DNA of 64,000 bases from Phormidium sp. FACHB-1136 (lineage in GTDB: Bacteria; Cyanobacteriota; Cyanobacteriia; Phormidesmidales; Phormidesmidaceae): positions 1-64,000 of the forward strand of contig NZ_JACJRS010000023.1 in NCBI RefSeq assembly GCF_014697375.1, read 5' to 3'. This document shows, in pieces, positions 1 through 8,762 of this stretch. The notes under the pieces were generated by a model. It made no database searches and had not been told where the DNA came from. It saw only the letters and a program-made list of their open reading frames with translations. Position numbers and translations under genes: made by a program. Each line of letters starts with the position of its first letter. The stretch's first letter is position 1.

Positions 1-222
1 GTGCTCCTCACCCAGCGCCTGCACCCCCAATTTACCTTCCCCCTACCTCATACCGCCTGGTACATCAAGCAACACCCGACCTTTGCTGATGCCTTGGCCT
101 TTGTCCGGCGCTATCTATGGGCCTCTCGGCTTTTTCAGACATCGCAAGATGACCTTGAGTACGTTAAAGTCCCGCGCCCTATCTTCGACATCTGGGCCGA
201 GTTACTTTGCCATGCTGCCTAA
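1..222 (+). CDS. C-terminal fragment of an IS transposase (runs off left edge)
   Basis: The frame is open from the first base, so the protein probably begins outside the window; the GTG at position 1 need not be a start. The 73 visible residues end in a pattern (a Phe-Val-Arg-Arg-x-Leu-Trp block, a Lys-Val-Pro-Arg block and a terminal Leu-Cys-x-Ala-Ala) that I associate with the C-terminal tail of cyanobacterial IS transposases. No catalytic DDE residue can be assigned in this piece, so the IS family is not named. The 500 bases that follow are non-coding and look degraded. It may be the end of an intact element or a remnant; the left flank would decide. Confidence 0.5.
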   Translation: MLLTQRLHPQFTFPLPHTAWYIKQHPTFADALAFVRRYLWASRLFQTSQDDLEYVKVPRPIFDIWAELLCHAA

Positions 223-740
223 TTGGATAAAGTCGAGCTCAGATGTGGAGTTATTAGTGCCTAGTTATACAACGCAGACTCAAATCTGAAGTGCAACACT
301 CCGTCTCAGAGCCACTGTCAGCCTTCGCGGTCATGACTACAACCAGGAACACGGTACAGCGCAGCACAGCAGGCTATAGGTCTCCTTCATAGGCTTAGTA
401 TTAGATCCATGGCTGCAAGCGAATTTGAGCAGGGGTTGCACTTCAACCTTGAATTGGCCGAGTATTTAGAATTTTTCGTTGCTTTGGCCCTAGATGTATG
501 GGTGGTCCTAGTTTCCTACAGGCTAGAGAATAATCAGGCGACCCTAGAGACCTTACGGCAGTAGATTGCTGTTTTTGGCTGTTTTTTCTCTGACCCGTAG
601 ATTAATGCACTACCGATGTATGCGTAAGTCTCGTCCCTCCAAGTCCTGCGGCCTAGACTGCACCCAGGCGATACAATAACCTTCGTTACATTCCATCCCC
701 CCGTCTCCCCATCACTCCATCCCCCAAAAGGAGCCCCGCC
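223..740. other. Non-coding stretch between transposase fragment and recR
   Basis: No gene is convincing here on either strand. A long minus-strand open frame that enters this stretch from the right is only the antisense shadow of recR. The final bases (726-733) form a strong Shine-Dalgarno run for recR. I saw no clear inverted repeat marking an insertion sequence end. Confidence 0.5.
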
Positions 741-1334
741 ATCTACACCCGTCCCTTGGCCCGATTGATTGAAGAACTTCAGCGACTCCCTGGCGTTGGC
801 CCCAAGTCGGCGCAGCGGTTGGCGTTGCACATCCTCAAACGGCCCCAGGTGGAGGTACAAGCCTTGGCCCAGGCGTTGCTGGATGCGAAATCTCAGGTGG
901 GGCAGTGCTCGGTGTGTTTTCACCTGTCGGCGGATCCGGTGTGCGACATTTGCCGTGCCCCCAGCCGAGATCAGCAAACCCTGTGCGTGGTGGCCGATTC
1001 GCGGGATGTGATCGCCATTGAAAAAACCCGCGAGTACCGGGGCAAGTATCACGTCCTGGGCGGGCTGATTTCCCCCATGGACGGCGTTGGCCCGGAACAA
1101 CTCAACATTGGCCCCCTGGTGCATCGGGTGAATAGGGAGGGCATTAAAGAGGTGATTATGGCCATCAGCCCCAGCATTGAGGGCGACACGACGACGCTGT
1201 ACGTGGGCCAACTGCTGAAACCCTTTACCCGCGTCACACGCATTGCCTTTGGCTTGCCCATGGGCGGCGACCTGGAATATGCCGATGAAGTCACCCTGGC
1301 GAGGGCGCTAGAAGGGCGGCGAGATTTGGACTAG
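741..1334 (+). CDS. recR: Recombination mediator RecR, apparently ATC-initiated
   Basis: RecR works with RecF and RecO to load RecA at gaps in the DNA. The protein shows the family order: an N-terminal helix-hairpin-helix with Leu-Pro-Gly-Val-Gly-Pro-Lys, a four-cysteine zinc finger (Cys-x2-Cys and Cys-x2-Cys), then a Toprim domain. Family members usually begin with a Tyr-Thr-Arg-Pro-Leu-Ala-Arg stretch. That stretch is encoded here immediately after an ATC codon at 741, which sits seven bases after a perfect AAAAGGAG Shine-Dalgarno at 726-733. No ATG, GTG or TTG lies in frame between there and the non-coding upstream. The first conventional start is TTG at 756, inside the conserved N-terminus and badly spaced from the ribosome site. 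From 741 the length is 197 residues, normal for RecR. A base error at the start codon is the main alternative. Confidence 0.93.
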   Translation: MYTRPLARLIEELQRLPGVGPKSAQRLALHILKRPQVEVQALAQALLDAKSQVGQCSVCFHLSADPVCDICRAPSRDQQTLCVVADSRDVIAIEKTREYRGKYHVLGGLISPMDGVGPEQLNIGPLVHRVNREGIKEVIMAISPSIEGDTTTLYVGQLLKPFTRVTRIAFGLPMGGDLEYADEVTLARALEGRRDLD

Positions 1335-1410
1335 GGCGCTGGCGCTGGTGGGTTAGAGTAGAGAAAGCACAGCGAGGGCGGGGGCCTTCTGGGGTTAGGG
1401 CAGGGCACCG

Positions 1411-2055
1411 ATGGGCGTATTTCTCTATTTTTTACGACATGGTCAGACGGCCTACAGCCTCACCGGGGGCTATTGCGGCAGGCCAGAAAATGATCCTGGA
1501 CTGACCCCGGAGGGTATCGCCATGGCCGAAGAATTTGCCGAAACCTATGCCGCCCTGCCCTGGACGGCGACCTACGTGAGCCCCCTGCGGCGGGCGGTGG
1601 AAACGGCCAAACCCCTCTGCCAGCGGGTGGGCATGGAGATGCAGTTGCGGGACGGCCTGCGCGAGGTGATGTACGGCATTTGGGAAGGAATGCACCCCAC
1701 GGCGGTGGATCGGGAACACCATGATGAATATGTGGCGTGGCTGACTGATCCAGCCTGGTATGCCCCGGTGGGCGGCGAGCGGGCGGTGGACATTGCCCGA
1801 CGGTCGGCCCAGGTGCTCGACGAAATTGAACGCACCCACGACCAAGGCCACATCCTGGTAGTTTCCCACAAGGCCACCATTCGGATTATGCTCTGCACCC
1901 TGCTGGGGATCGACGTGGGCCGCTACCGGGATCGGATGGATATGCCCGTGGCCGCTGTCAGCGTGGTGGAATTGGCGAAACGGGGGCCGCTGTTTCACAC
2001 CATCGCCGACCGATCCCACCTCAGCGATGCCCTGCGATCCCTTCCTTCCACCTAA
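1411..2055 (+). CDS. Histidine phosphatase family protein (active copy)
   Basis: This is a member of the phosphoglycerate mutase/histidine phosphatase superfamily, 214 residues. The Arg-His-Gly motif is at residues 9-11 with His10 as the expected phospho-acceptor. Further family marks are the Ser-Pro-Leu-x-Arg-Ala motif (Arg61), a Leu-Arg-Glu/Trp-Glu-Gly segment carrying the acidic residue, and the second catalytic His153 in Ser-His-Lys-Ala. All pocket residues are therefore present. The substrate cannot be read from sequence: candidates are sugar phosphates, alpha-ribazole phosphate (CobC-like) or others. A paralogue starts 12 bases downstream on the same strand, so the two are probably co-transcribed and arose by tandem duplication. 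Confidence 0.88.
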   Translation: MGVFLYFLRHGQTAYSLTGGYCGRPENDPGLTPEGIAMAEEFAETYAALPWTATYVSPLRRAVETAKPLCQRVGMEMQLRDGLREVMYGIWEGMHPTAVDREHHDEYVAWLTDPAWYAPVGGERAVDIARRSAQVLDEIERTHDQGHILVVSHKATIRIMLCTLLGIDVGRYRDRMDMPVAAVSVVELAKRGPLFHTIADRSHLSDALRSLPST

Positions 2056-2067
2056 GGACGGCCCACC

Positions 2068-2721
2068 ATGACCCTGAGGCTTTACTTGCTCCGCAACGCC
2101 GAAACCGAATATTGCCGCACCGGACGCTACTGTAGTCGCGACCGGGTAGAGCTAACGGATCGGGGGCAGCAGATGGCTGAGTTCTTCGCCAAAGCCTACT
2201 ACCCATTGGACTGGAAGGCCGTCTTTTGCAGCCCCCTCCACCACGCGATCACCACCATCCAGCCCTTTTGCCGCGCCACCGGACTACAGGTAGAATGCCG
2301 CGACAGCCTGCGGGAACTGGGCTTTGGCAAGTGGGAGGGGATGGCCCCTACCGAAGTCAATACCACCTTCCACGATGACTACATTCGCTGGCTGGCTGAC
2401 CCCGCCTGGAACAGCCCTACCCAGGGCGAAAAGGGGATCCAAGTGGCCCGCCGCATTGCCGATGTGCTGTCGGAAGTGGAGGAAACCTACCCCAGCGGCA
2501 ACGTGCTGATTGTCTCCCACAAGGCCACCCTGCGGATTATGCTCTGTACCCTGCTGGGGGTGGATGTGGGCCGCTACCGGGATCGCCTCGCCATGCCCGT
2601 TACGTCGCTCTCGATTGTGGAACTTCAGGAGTACGGCCCCTTTGTACACCGCTTTAATGACTGTAGCCACCTGCCCCTGCACCTGCGCCGCCCCTGGGCT
2701 GGCAATGGTTCAGACGGCTAG
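2068..2721 (+). CDS. Degenerate histidine phosphatase paralogue, probable pseudoenzyme
   Basis: The 217-residue protein aligns along its whole length with the gene just upstream, including identical stretches around the second histidine (His151) and the Leu-Gly-x-Asp-Val-Gly-Arg-Tyr-Arg-Asp-Arg segment. The catalytic Arg-His-Gly is changed to Arg-Asn-Ala (Asn10, Ala11). The phosphate-pocket Arg of Ser-Pro-Leu-x-Arg-Ala is changed to His59. Loss of the phospho-acceptor His should abolish the standard mechanism, yet the frame is intact and the rest of the fold is conserved, which argues for a retained non-catalytic role. A regulatory partner of the active upstream copy is an inference. A changed chemistry using another residue is less likely. 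Confidence 0.85.
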   Translation: MTLRLYLLRNAETEYCRTGRYCSRDRVELTDRGQQMAEFFAKAYYPLDWKAVFCSPLHHAITTIQPFCRATGLQVECRDSLRELGFGKWEGMAPTEVNTTFHDDYIRWLADPAWNSPTQGEKGIQVARRIADVLSEVEETYPSGNVLIVSHKATLRIMLCTLLGVDVGRYRDRLAMPVTSLSIVELQEYGPFVHRFNDCSHLPLHLRRPWAGNGSDG

Positions 2722-2757
2722 GACCGGCAAGCAGGCCAACCCTTCGGGCCAACAGGG

Positions 2758-3399
2758 CTAAAGCATTGGGGCGGCATTCGCTAGGGAAAGGGCCGTCGAA
2801 ATTGTCCACAGGTCAATCCACAGCAAAAATAGGGTGAACAGGAGTAAAAGGCCGTACATCCAGGGCTGGGCTAGGGGTTTCACGTCCTGGGTGTCGAGGT
2901 CGGTGTAGCGTTCTACAAGCCCCACTAACCGAGCGAACCCCGCCACCCGCATCGGCAGCAGGTAGGCCCGCTGGGTTTCCCCCGCCGGATCGATGCCCAC
3001 GAAGTAGTAGACGATGCCGCCCTGGCCCGTGGATCGAGGTTTGAGCGCCTGAGCCTGATCCCAGGGCAACCGCCAGCCGCCCCGAAACAACCAGCGAATC
3101 CAGCCCGGATAGGTGACTTCAATGGCCTGATCATCCACCATCACTCGTTGGCCCAGGGCACCATAGAGCCCGATCCAACCCAGGGCAATACCCACCGTCA
3201 GCCACAGGGGCGACACCGGAGCCTGGGTGGCCTGGGCTAGGAAGGGCAGTGGCCCCATCAGGGCGATATACAACAGCAGCAACGTCAGGCGAATGAAGGG
3301 CGCAATGGGAAACACCTGGCGATCTGATCCCTGGCCCAGTTCACTCCCCACCGCCTCGGTGATCTCCGAGGGATTGCAATCCACAGGGGTTGACTCCAT
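2758..3399 (-). CDS. Membrane protein, possible PH-like domain
   Basis: I do not recognise a named gene. The 213-residue protein has a polar N-terminus, two hydrophobic segments at about residues 35-55 and 65-82, a soluble middle of about 85-175 with alternating beta-like pattern and several tryptophans (reminiscent of small bacterial PH-like membrane-protein domains), and a C-terminal hydrophobic segment at about 180-198. It lies between the phosphatase pair (convergent, 36 bases apart) and another small membrane protein on the same strand (33 bases upstream), with which it may be co-transcribed. Function unknown. Confidence 0.7.
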   Translation of the reverse strand: MESTPVDCNPSEITEAVGSELGQGSDRQVFPIAPFIRLTLLLLYIALMGPLPFLAQATQAPVSPLWLTVGIALGWIGLYGALGQRVMVDDQAIEVTYPGWIRWLFRGGWRLPWDQAQALKPRSTGQGGIVYYFVGIDPAGETQRAYLLPMRVAGFARLVGLVERYTDLDTQDVKPLAQPWMYGLLLLFTLFLLWIDLWTISTALSLANAAPML

Positions 3400-3432
3400 G
3401 GCTGGCGAACCGATGATTGGGGTGTACTTTCC

Positions 3433-3867
3433 CTAAGGTAAATACTTTTGCACCACCTGCCAACCTGACAGGCCCACCCCCGCTAAGGCTAGGGCCAAGC
3501 CACCATTCAGGGCAAGGTGAAGTTTCCTAGCCCAGGGTCGTTCTAGGCTAATGCGGCTGGCGCTCCAGGCGGAGGCCAGCACTAGGCCCACCACTCCTAG
3601 ACCTAGGGGTAGATGAACGGAATGCCCCAGACGACCGTATTCGCCCAGGGTGCCCACAATGCCGACGGACAGCAGCAGCAACACTAGGATCACCAGGGTG
3701 ATGCCCAGGGTGATGTGCAGAAGCCGCAGCCAAGCGGGTGGATCGGGTTGGCGACGACGATAGGCCCAATAAGCCCCCGTTGCGGCCAAGAGCCCATAGC
3801 CCGTCAGGGTGAGACCCATCGACCAAGCCGCAATGCGCCATAGCCATAAAAAAGAAGGTAAGTCCAA
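3433..3867 (-). CDS. DUF4079-like small membrane protein
   Basis: A 144-residue protein with four likely membrane helices (about residues 8-33, 48-70, 82-102 and 115-135) and conserved His residues facing the membrane edge (Leu-Leu-His-Ile, Gly-His-Ser-Val-His and Lys-Leu-His-Leu). This layout fits the cyanobacterial DUF4079 family, some members of which resemble heme- or quinone-binding four-helix proteins; that role is inferred from the histidines only. It is the first gene of a two-gene minus-strand set with the membrane protein at 2758-3399. Confidence 0.65.
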   Translation of the reverse strand: MDLPSFLWLWRIAAWSMGLTLTGYGLLAATGAYWAYRRRQPDPPAWLRLLHITLGITLVILVLLLLSVGIVGTLGEYGRLGHSVHLPLGLGVVGLVLASAWSASRISLERPWARKLHLALNGGLALALAGVGLSGWQVVQKYLP

Positions 3868-4041
3868 AGTTTGAGCCCAAACGCAGGAAAACTTACCTTT
3901 TGCATAGCATGACCTTGCTTCAGCAGCGCGATCAATGGCACGGGATGTTACAACTCGATGGGTGGATTCAAGGGAGAATCTAGCCCAAAGGTAGCCCTAG
4001 TAACCCTTAGAAGGCCCATCCAGAAATCACCTGGGACACGA

Positions 4042-4371
4042 CTAGGACGCTACGACCACCGACTTTGCGGCGCTCGTCTCAGCGGGAGACTCGTCAGCCT
4101 CACCCCCTAGTTCATCCTGGTCGATGGCGAGGCGTTCGCAGGGGATCGTATCGGACAAAATGGCGCTGGCCATCATGCCCGTATGGATTTCCAACATGGC
4201 CCTAGACACCGTTTCAAACATCAACCGCTGGCCTGGAAAGACCACCCGTTCAAAATACCAATCGGGAACGTTTGTAATGCGAGCGATCTGAATCTTGCTG
4301 GTGGCGTTGACATAGCAACAGAGCACCTGCCTGGAAGTATCGGATGGGATGGGATCAAGAATTTGTGCCAT
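4042..4371 (-). CDS. DUF1830 family protein
   Basis: The conserved core is a Cys-Cys-Tyr-Val-Asn-Ala-Thr segment, an Asn-Trp/Asp-Trp-Tyr-Phe-Glu-Arg-Val-Val-Phe-Pro-Gly block, and a Thr-Gly-Met-Met-Ala-Ser-Ala-Ile-Leu segment. It matches the short cyanobacterial DUF1830 proteins, whose function is unknown. I place the start at ATG 4371, giving 109 residues beginning Met-Ala-Gln-Ile-Leu-Asp, because the family begins there. The open frame continues 40 codons further upstream without family similarity. The C-terminal 30 residues are a variable Asp/Glu/Ala/Ser tail. Confidence 0.78.
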   Translation of the reverse strand: MAQILDPIPSDTSRQVLCCYVNATSKIQIARITNVPDWYFERVVFPGQRLMFETVSRAMLEIHTGMMASAILSDTIPCERLAIDQDELGGEADESPAETSAAKSVVVAS

Positions 4372-4976
4372 TGATGCTGCGAGCATAACTGCATGAATCA
4401 CTATGGAGACCCTAACACTTGGTGATCCCCAATGGCTGTAAAGGCGACTACCAACCCCTGTAGAACTGTAATGAAACAGCACAGAAGGCAAGATTTCTTA
4501 GGGAGACTTTATCTATCCCTGAGGGTGTCCACCAAACTTTAGCCATGATAAATCGCGGTTTCTATCTATCTTTTCGATGGATTGATCGGCCCTAGGGTGC
4601 CGATCATGGCCGATTCTCAGGAGGGATTAGGGCCGACTCTTTTGTCAAAATTTAATCTTTTCTTTAGAGTTTGCCGTCCGTTGTGTAGCCAAGATTACTC
4701 AATCATTGTGGGCTCGAAGCCTTGAGATACCGAAGGTGAATCGTCTCGACCATGGCCGGGGCAACCTTCCTGAGGTTAACGGCGATGGGGGCGGAATCAT
4801 CTCTGGATAATCTATTGATCCCGGTCTATTCCGACAGCGCTAGAAGCGAATTGCTCTAGGGCCATCCCCTCGAATGGACAGTGTTATTGTAAAGATAGGT
4901 GAACCCTTCTCAGCATTAGCGCTTCTGCGCCGGAGGCTAACCTGCTCAATCACCCTGCCTGTCTCTCCGCGTGCGC
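4372..4976. other. Intergenic region, about 600 bp, no gene seen
   Basis: This is the divergent region between the DUF1830 gene and the radical SAM gene. It contains A+T-richer stretches around 4500-4700 that could hold promoters for both sides. I found no open frame, tRNA or strong rho-independent terminator in it. A non-coding RNA cannot be excluded. Confidence 0.4.
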
Positions 4977-6575
4977 ATGATGACCCCTCAATCCGCCGAT
5001 CTGCCCCGTGTGCTTTATGTCCGGTTGCCCTGTAACCCGATTTTTCCTATCGGAGTAGTCTATCTGGCCGATCATCTTCACAAGCTGTTCCCAACGTTGG
5101 AGCAGCGAATTTTTGACCTGGGAGCGGTGCCCCCCTTGGACTATGGGGCGGCGCTAGATCGTTGCATTGACGAGTTTCGGCCCACGCTGCTGGTCTTTTC
5201 CTGGCGAGATATCCAAATTTTTGCCCCCGTGGGCGGACGAGGCGGCAACCCACTGCAAAACGCCTTTGAATTTTTCTACGCCCGTAATCCCTTCCTGAAG
5301 GCACGGGGGGCGATGGGTGGGTTACGTATGGCAACGACCTACCTAGCGGAACTGTGGCGCAATCAGGGTCTCATTAAACGCGGATTGAAACGGGCCAAAC
5401 GGCACCACGATAATGTCACGGTCGTGGTCGGGGGTGGGGCTGTCAGTGTGTTTTACGAGCAACTGCACAACCGCCTGCCCAAGGGCACCATCATCTCCGT
5501 GGGCGAAGGAGAAACCTTGCTAGAACGCCTGCTGCGGGGGCAAGATTTCTCCGACCAGCGCTGCTACATTGCCGGAGAAACCACACCCCGCCAACGCCTG
5601 ATCCACGAAGAACCAGAGCCTATCGAAAAATCCGCCTGCAACTACGGCTATATCGAACAAATTTGGCCAGAATTCGACTATTACCTGCAAGATAAAGACT
5701 TTTACATCGGGGTGCAAACCAAGCGCGGCTGTCCCCACAACTGCTGCTACTGCGTCTACACCGTGGTAGAAGGCAAGCAGGTTCGCATCAACCCCGCCGA
5801 CGAAGTGGTGGCGGAAATGCGCCAGCTTTACGACCGAGGGGTGCGCAACTTCTGGTTCACCGATGCCCAGTTCATCCCGGCTCGTCGCTTTATGCAGGAT
5901 GCCGAAGAACTGCTGCAAAAAATTCTCGATGCGGGCATGGAGGACATCCACTGGGCCGCCTACATCCGCGCCGACAACATCACGCCCAAACTGGCCGACC
6001 TGATGGTCGCCACGGGCATGAACTACTTTGAAATCGGCATCACCAGCGGTTCCCAAGAGCTAGTACGCAAAATGCGGATGGGCTACAACCTGCGCACGGT
6101 GCTGCAAAACTGCAAAGACCTCAAAGCGGCGGGGTTTAATGACCTAGTGTCCGTCAACTACTCCTTTAATGTGATTGACGAACGGCCCGACACCATCCGC
6201 CAAACCCTCGCCTACCACCGCGCCCTAGAGGAAGTCTTTGGCCGCGACAAGGTGGAACCCGCCATCTTCTTCATTGGCCTGCAACCCCACACCCACCTGG
6301 AAGAATACGCCTTCGAGCAAAACATCCTCAAGCGCGACTACAACCCCCTCGATATTCACCTACCCTGGGTGTCGAAAAAGCTGCTGTGGAACCCCGAACC
6401 CCTAGGGTCATTTTTTGGGGAAGTCTGCCTAGAAGCTTGGCAGCGCAACCCCGACGACTTTGGCCGCGAGGTGATGGATATCCTGGAAGAACGCCTGGGC
6501 CGCGCCCCCCTAGAGGACGCCCTGAGTGCTCCCATCCAGGAAGAAAAGCGCCCCCTGGCTTCCCTCTCAGCCTAG
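4977..6575 (+). CDS. B12-binding-type radical SAM protein
   Basis: A radical SAM enzyme of about 532 residues. The N-terminal 200 residues resemble a cobalamin-binding Rossmann domain (Val-Gly-Gly-Gly-Ala, then Val-Gly-Glu-Gly-Glu-Thr-Leu-Leu). A Cys-x3-Cys-x2-Cys cluster motif follows in Gly-Cys-Pro-His-Asn-Cys-Cys-Tyr-Cys (Cys254, Cys258 and Cys261, counted from the GTG at 4971). A TIM-barrel with a Phe-Thr-Asp-Ala strand comes next. The overall look matches the cyanobacterial family that databases label photosystem II high-light acclimation radical SAM protein; I am fairly but not fully sure of that label, and the reaction is unknown. Starts at GTG 4971, ATG 4977 or ATG 4980 are all possible and no Shine-Dalgarno discriminates. 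It stands alone between oppositely oriented genes. Confidence 0.8.
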   Translation: MMTPQSADLPRVLYVRLPCNPIFPIGVVYLADHLHKLFPTLEQRIFDLGAVPPLDYGAALDRCIDEFRPTLLVFSWRDIQIFAPVGGRGGNPLQNAFEFFYARNPFLKARGAMGGLRMATTYLAELWRNQGLIKRGLKRAKRHHDNVTVVVGGGAVSVFYEQLHNRLPKGTIISVGEGETLLERLLRGQDFSDQRCYIAGETTPRQRLIHEEPEPIEKSACNYGYIEQIWPEFDYYLQDKDFYIGVQTKRGCPHNCCYCVYTVVEGKQVRINPADEVVAEMRQLYDRGVRNFWFTDAQFIPARRFMQDAEELLQKILDAGMEDIHWAAYIRADNITPKLADLMVATGMNYFEIGITSGSQELVRKMRMGYNLRTVLQNCKDLKAAGFNDLVSVNYSFNVIDERPDTIRQTLAYHRALEEVFGRDKVEPAIFFIGLQPHTHLEEYAFEQNILKRDYNPLDIHLPWVSKKLLWNPEPLGSFFGEVCLEAWQRNPDDFGREVMDILEERLGRAPLEDALSAPIQEEKRPLASLSA

Positions 6576-6639
6576 CCCTGCCCCTCGGCTACAGCAGTAA
6601 CCTCAGTCATCGAAAACATGCTCTTTCGCTGTGAGTTGG

Positions 6640-6712
6640 CCCTCACCCTAAATCTCTCTCTCGTTGGGAGAGGGACTTGGAGCCGTTTCTGGCCCCCGCT
6701 CCCTACCGATTC
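6640..6712. repeat. Dispersed inverted-repeat remnant (flanking ...ccctcacc...)
   Basis: A short stretch with a ccctcaccctaaatctctct start and a complementary gggagaggg arm, of the kind scattered between genes in many cyanobacterial genomes. A related stretch occurs at 46770-46862. It lies between two convergent genes, where such elements may double as terminators. Confidence 0.4.
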
Positions 6713-6722
6713 GTCGTGCCGA

Positions 6723-7715
6723 CTAACCCAGTTTTTGGCGAATTTTGGCGATCACCCGTTGCAGGTAAAGGCGGGTGAGGCGGGGCGGGGTAAGGCCAGG
6801 AATATCACCGGGATGGTTGGCCCGATGGTCGAAGAATTGGTTGAGTTCCGCTAAAATCACAGCCAACCGGGGAATTAAGGACTCCTCTCGGTAGGGTTGT
6901 AAATCCGCAGGAGACATGATTTTTGGCGTTGGTGTGGCCAGGGCGGCGAGGATACGCTCCACATCGTAGGCGGTGGAATAGACGCCGATTTTTTGGCCGT
7001 TAAAGCCGGGATCGAAATAGTCTGCTAGGGCACCGTTGACGCTGGAAAACACCTGACAACCGCAGGCCATAGCTTCCATGGGAGGCAGGCCAAACCCTTC
7101 ACTGACACGGCTCAGCGCCCAATATTCCGCCGAATCATACAGATACACCTTGCTGCGGTTGAACAGTTCGCTGAGGTCGTCCACAAAGCCCTCCAGACAC
7201 ACCACATTGCCATGGGGTTTGAGGGCCGGAACTAGGGTATTTAGTAGATATTCCGAGGACTTCCGAACCTGCACCAGCACGTCAATATCGCGGGGCACCT
7301 GGCGGTTGGTAAAGGATTCATCAATGTGGTTGGGCAGGTAGAACAGCAGCCCATTGGCGTGGTGCTGGCCCCAATAGCCCAGGGAATTGCGGCTGACGGT
7401 GATGATCGGCACGTCGCTTGGCAAAGAAAAGCCATAGCCGCTGCTGTGGGCGTGGTAGACCAGGTTTTGCCCCCGTAGCCGTTTGGCCAACTTGGGCACA
7501 TGGAATCCCCAACTGATCACAAAAATGCTGTTTTCTAGGTCGGGCCGTTGCAGCAAGTCATCCAAAAAAAGGGTTTCTGGCTCCCGCTGTTCGTAGGTCA
7601 CCACCTCGGCAGAACAGAGCTTCTGGGCCAGTTTCAGGGTTTTGATCTCGGCAAACAGCCCACCACAGGCGTAGCGCTTGCGGGTGCCCGGTAGGAGAAA
7701 GTAAAGGTGTCGCAT
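6723..7715 (-). CDS. GT4-like glycosyltransferase
   Basis: A 330-residue cytosolic-type protein. The C-terminal half holds the GT-B signature Ser-Glu-Gly-Phe-Gly-Leu-Pro-Pro-Met-Glu-Ala-Met-Ala-Cys-Gly, with the Glu-x7-Glu pair that binds the nucleotide sugar in family 4 enzymes. The N-terminal half is shorter than in typical 370-400 residue GT4 proteins but retains a Rossmann-like start. It probably transfers a sugar in polysaccharide or glycolipid assembly; donor and acceptor are unknown. It begins 9 bases after the LysR gene on the same strand, so the two may be co-transcribed. Confidence 0.82.
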   Translation of the reverse strand: MRHLYFLLPGTRKRYACGGLFAEIKTLKLAQKLCSAEVVTYEQREPETLFLDDLLQRPDLENSIFVISWGFHVPKLAKRLRGQNLVYHAHSSGYGFSLPSDVPIITVSRNSLGYWGQHHANGLLFYLPNHIDESFTNRQVPRDIDVLVQVRKSSEYLLNTLVPALKPHGNVVCLEGFVDDLSELFNRSKVYLYDSAEYWALSRVSEGFGLPPMEAMACGCQVFSSVNGALADYFDPGFNGQKIGVYSTAYDVERILAALATPTPKIMSPADLQPYREESLIPRLAVILAELNQFFDHRANHPGDIPGLTPPRLTRLYLQRVIAKIRQKLG

Positions 7716-7724
7716 AGGGGCATT

Positions 7725-8633
7725 TTAAACGGCTTGGGCGCGGCTAAACTCTCCGGTTTCCCGCAGGGCATCCAAAAAGGCGTAGAGGGCAGGGGTGTGG
7801 AGGGCGTCCTTGAGAATGGTGGCCCCGATGGGCCGGGAAATGGGCAACGGTAAGGCACAAATCCGCACCTCTAGGGGCACAGGTTCGGCGGCGAGGCGGG
7901 GCAAAATGGCGATGCCTAACCCCTGCTGCACCATCGCCACCATGGAAGAATCGTGGCGGATACAGTAGGAGATGGCTAGGGGTTGGTTCTGCGCCCCCAG
8001 CACGCGACGCACTCGCAGACCGCAACTGCTGTGGGAGGATCCAATCAGCGGCACGGATCGCAAATCCTCCAGGCTAAGCTGGTTACCTTGCATCTGAAAC
8101 CCTGGGGGCAACAGCGCCACATAGTCATCATCAAAAATATGCAGGCTTTCAAACTCTGCTCCCTCAATGGTTTCAGCTACGCAGAGGTCGGCTTCCCCTT
8201 TGATTAGGAGGTCTTTGAGTTCGTGAACCTCATCCTTTTCAATCAGGCTGATCGCGATGGCGGGATAGCGACGGTGCAATCGGGCGATCACCCCTGGCAG
8301 GACATGGGTGGCGCAACTCCGAAAACTGCCAATGCGTAGCTGTCCGCCCTGGAGCCCCCTAGCCTGGTTGGCCTCGCTGGCAATGGTGTCTATCAAACCC
8401 AGGACACTCTTGGCGTGGTGAAGAATGCGATCTCCCACGGGGGTTAACCTGGCCCCATGGCGGCCCCGTTGCAGCAGCGTCACCCCCAGTTCCTCCTCTA
8501 GGGTGGCAATGGCATGGCTAATGGTGGATTGGGAGAGATCGAGTTCTAGGGCGGCCTCGCTAAAGTTGCCACAGTCGGCAATGGCCACGAGCGCCCGCAG
8601 TTGAGACAGTTTCAGCTTGCCAGGGTTCATCAC
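7725..8633 (-). CDS. LysR-type transcriptional regulator
   Basis: A 302-residue LysR family regulator. Residues 5-65 form the winged helix-turn-helix (Leu-Ser-Gln-Leu-Arg-Ala-Leu, then Ser-Gln-Ser-Thr-Ile-Ser-His-Ala-Ile-Ala). From about residue 95 to the end is a periplasmic-binding-protein-like effector domain starting with Gly-Gly-Gln-Leu-Arg-Ile-Gly. The intergenic region upstream contains dyad sequences typical of LysR binding (8742-8762), and a small gene is transcribed divergently from 8976. Autoregulation and control of that divergent gene are reasonable inferences. The effector is unknown. Confidence 0.9.
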   Translation of the reverse strand: MMNPGKLKLSQLRALVAIADCGNFSEAALELDLSQSTISHAIATLEEELGVTLLQRGRHGARLTPVGDRILHHAKSVLGLIDTIASEANQARGLQGGQLRIGSFRSCATHVLPGVIARLHRRYPAIAISLIEKDEVHELKDLLIKGEADLCVAETIEGAEFESLHIFDDDYVALLPPGFQMQGNQLSLEDLRSVPLIGSSHSSCGLRVRRVLGAQNQPLAISYCIRHDSSMVAMVQQGLGIAILPRLAAEPVPLEVRICALPLPISRPIGATILKDALHTPALYAFLDALRETGEFSRAQAV

Positions 8634-8741
8634 AGCCCCCAGGGAATGGATGGTTTTACCCTAGCCGATAGGGTTAACGATATCGTATCGATTTTTTGCA
8701 TAGAACCTATCTATCCTATGCGTTGGTGGTTTTGGGGTAGC

Positions 8742-8762
8742 CCGATACATTAAACGTATCGG
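8742..8762. promoter_or_regulatory. Perfect dyad, likely LysR operator
   Basis: The arms CCGATAC (8742-8748) and GTATCGG (8756-8762) are perfect inverted repeats separated by seven bases, giving the ATAC-N7-GTAT layout (T-N11-A) usual for LysR-type regulators. A second, less regular palindromic stretch (cgatatcgtatcgat) lies at about 8678-8693, closer to lysR. The pair resembles the recognition-site/activation-site arrangement of this regulator class. Confidence 0.55.

Noticed and set aside
534-1211. 225-codon minus-strand open frame
   Set aside because: Lies antisense to recR; composition is that of a shadow frame and no family features are visible.
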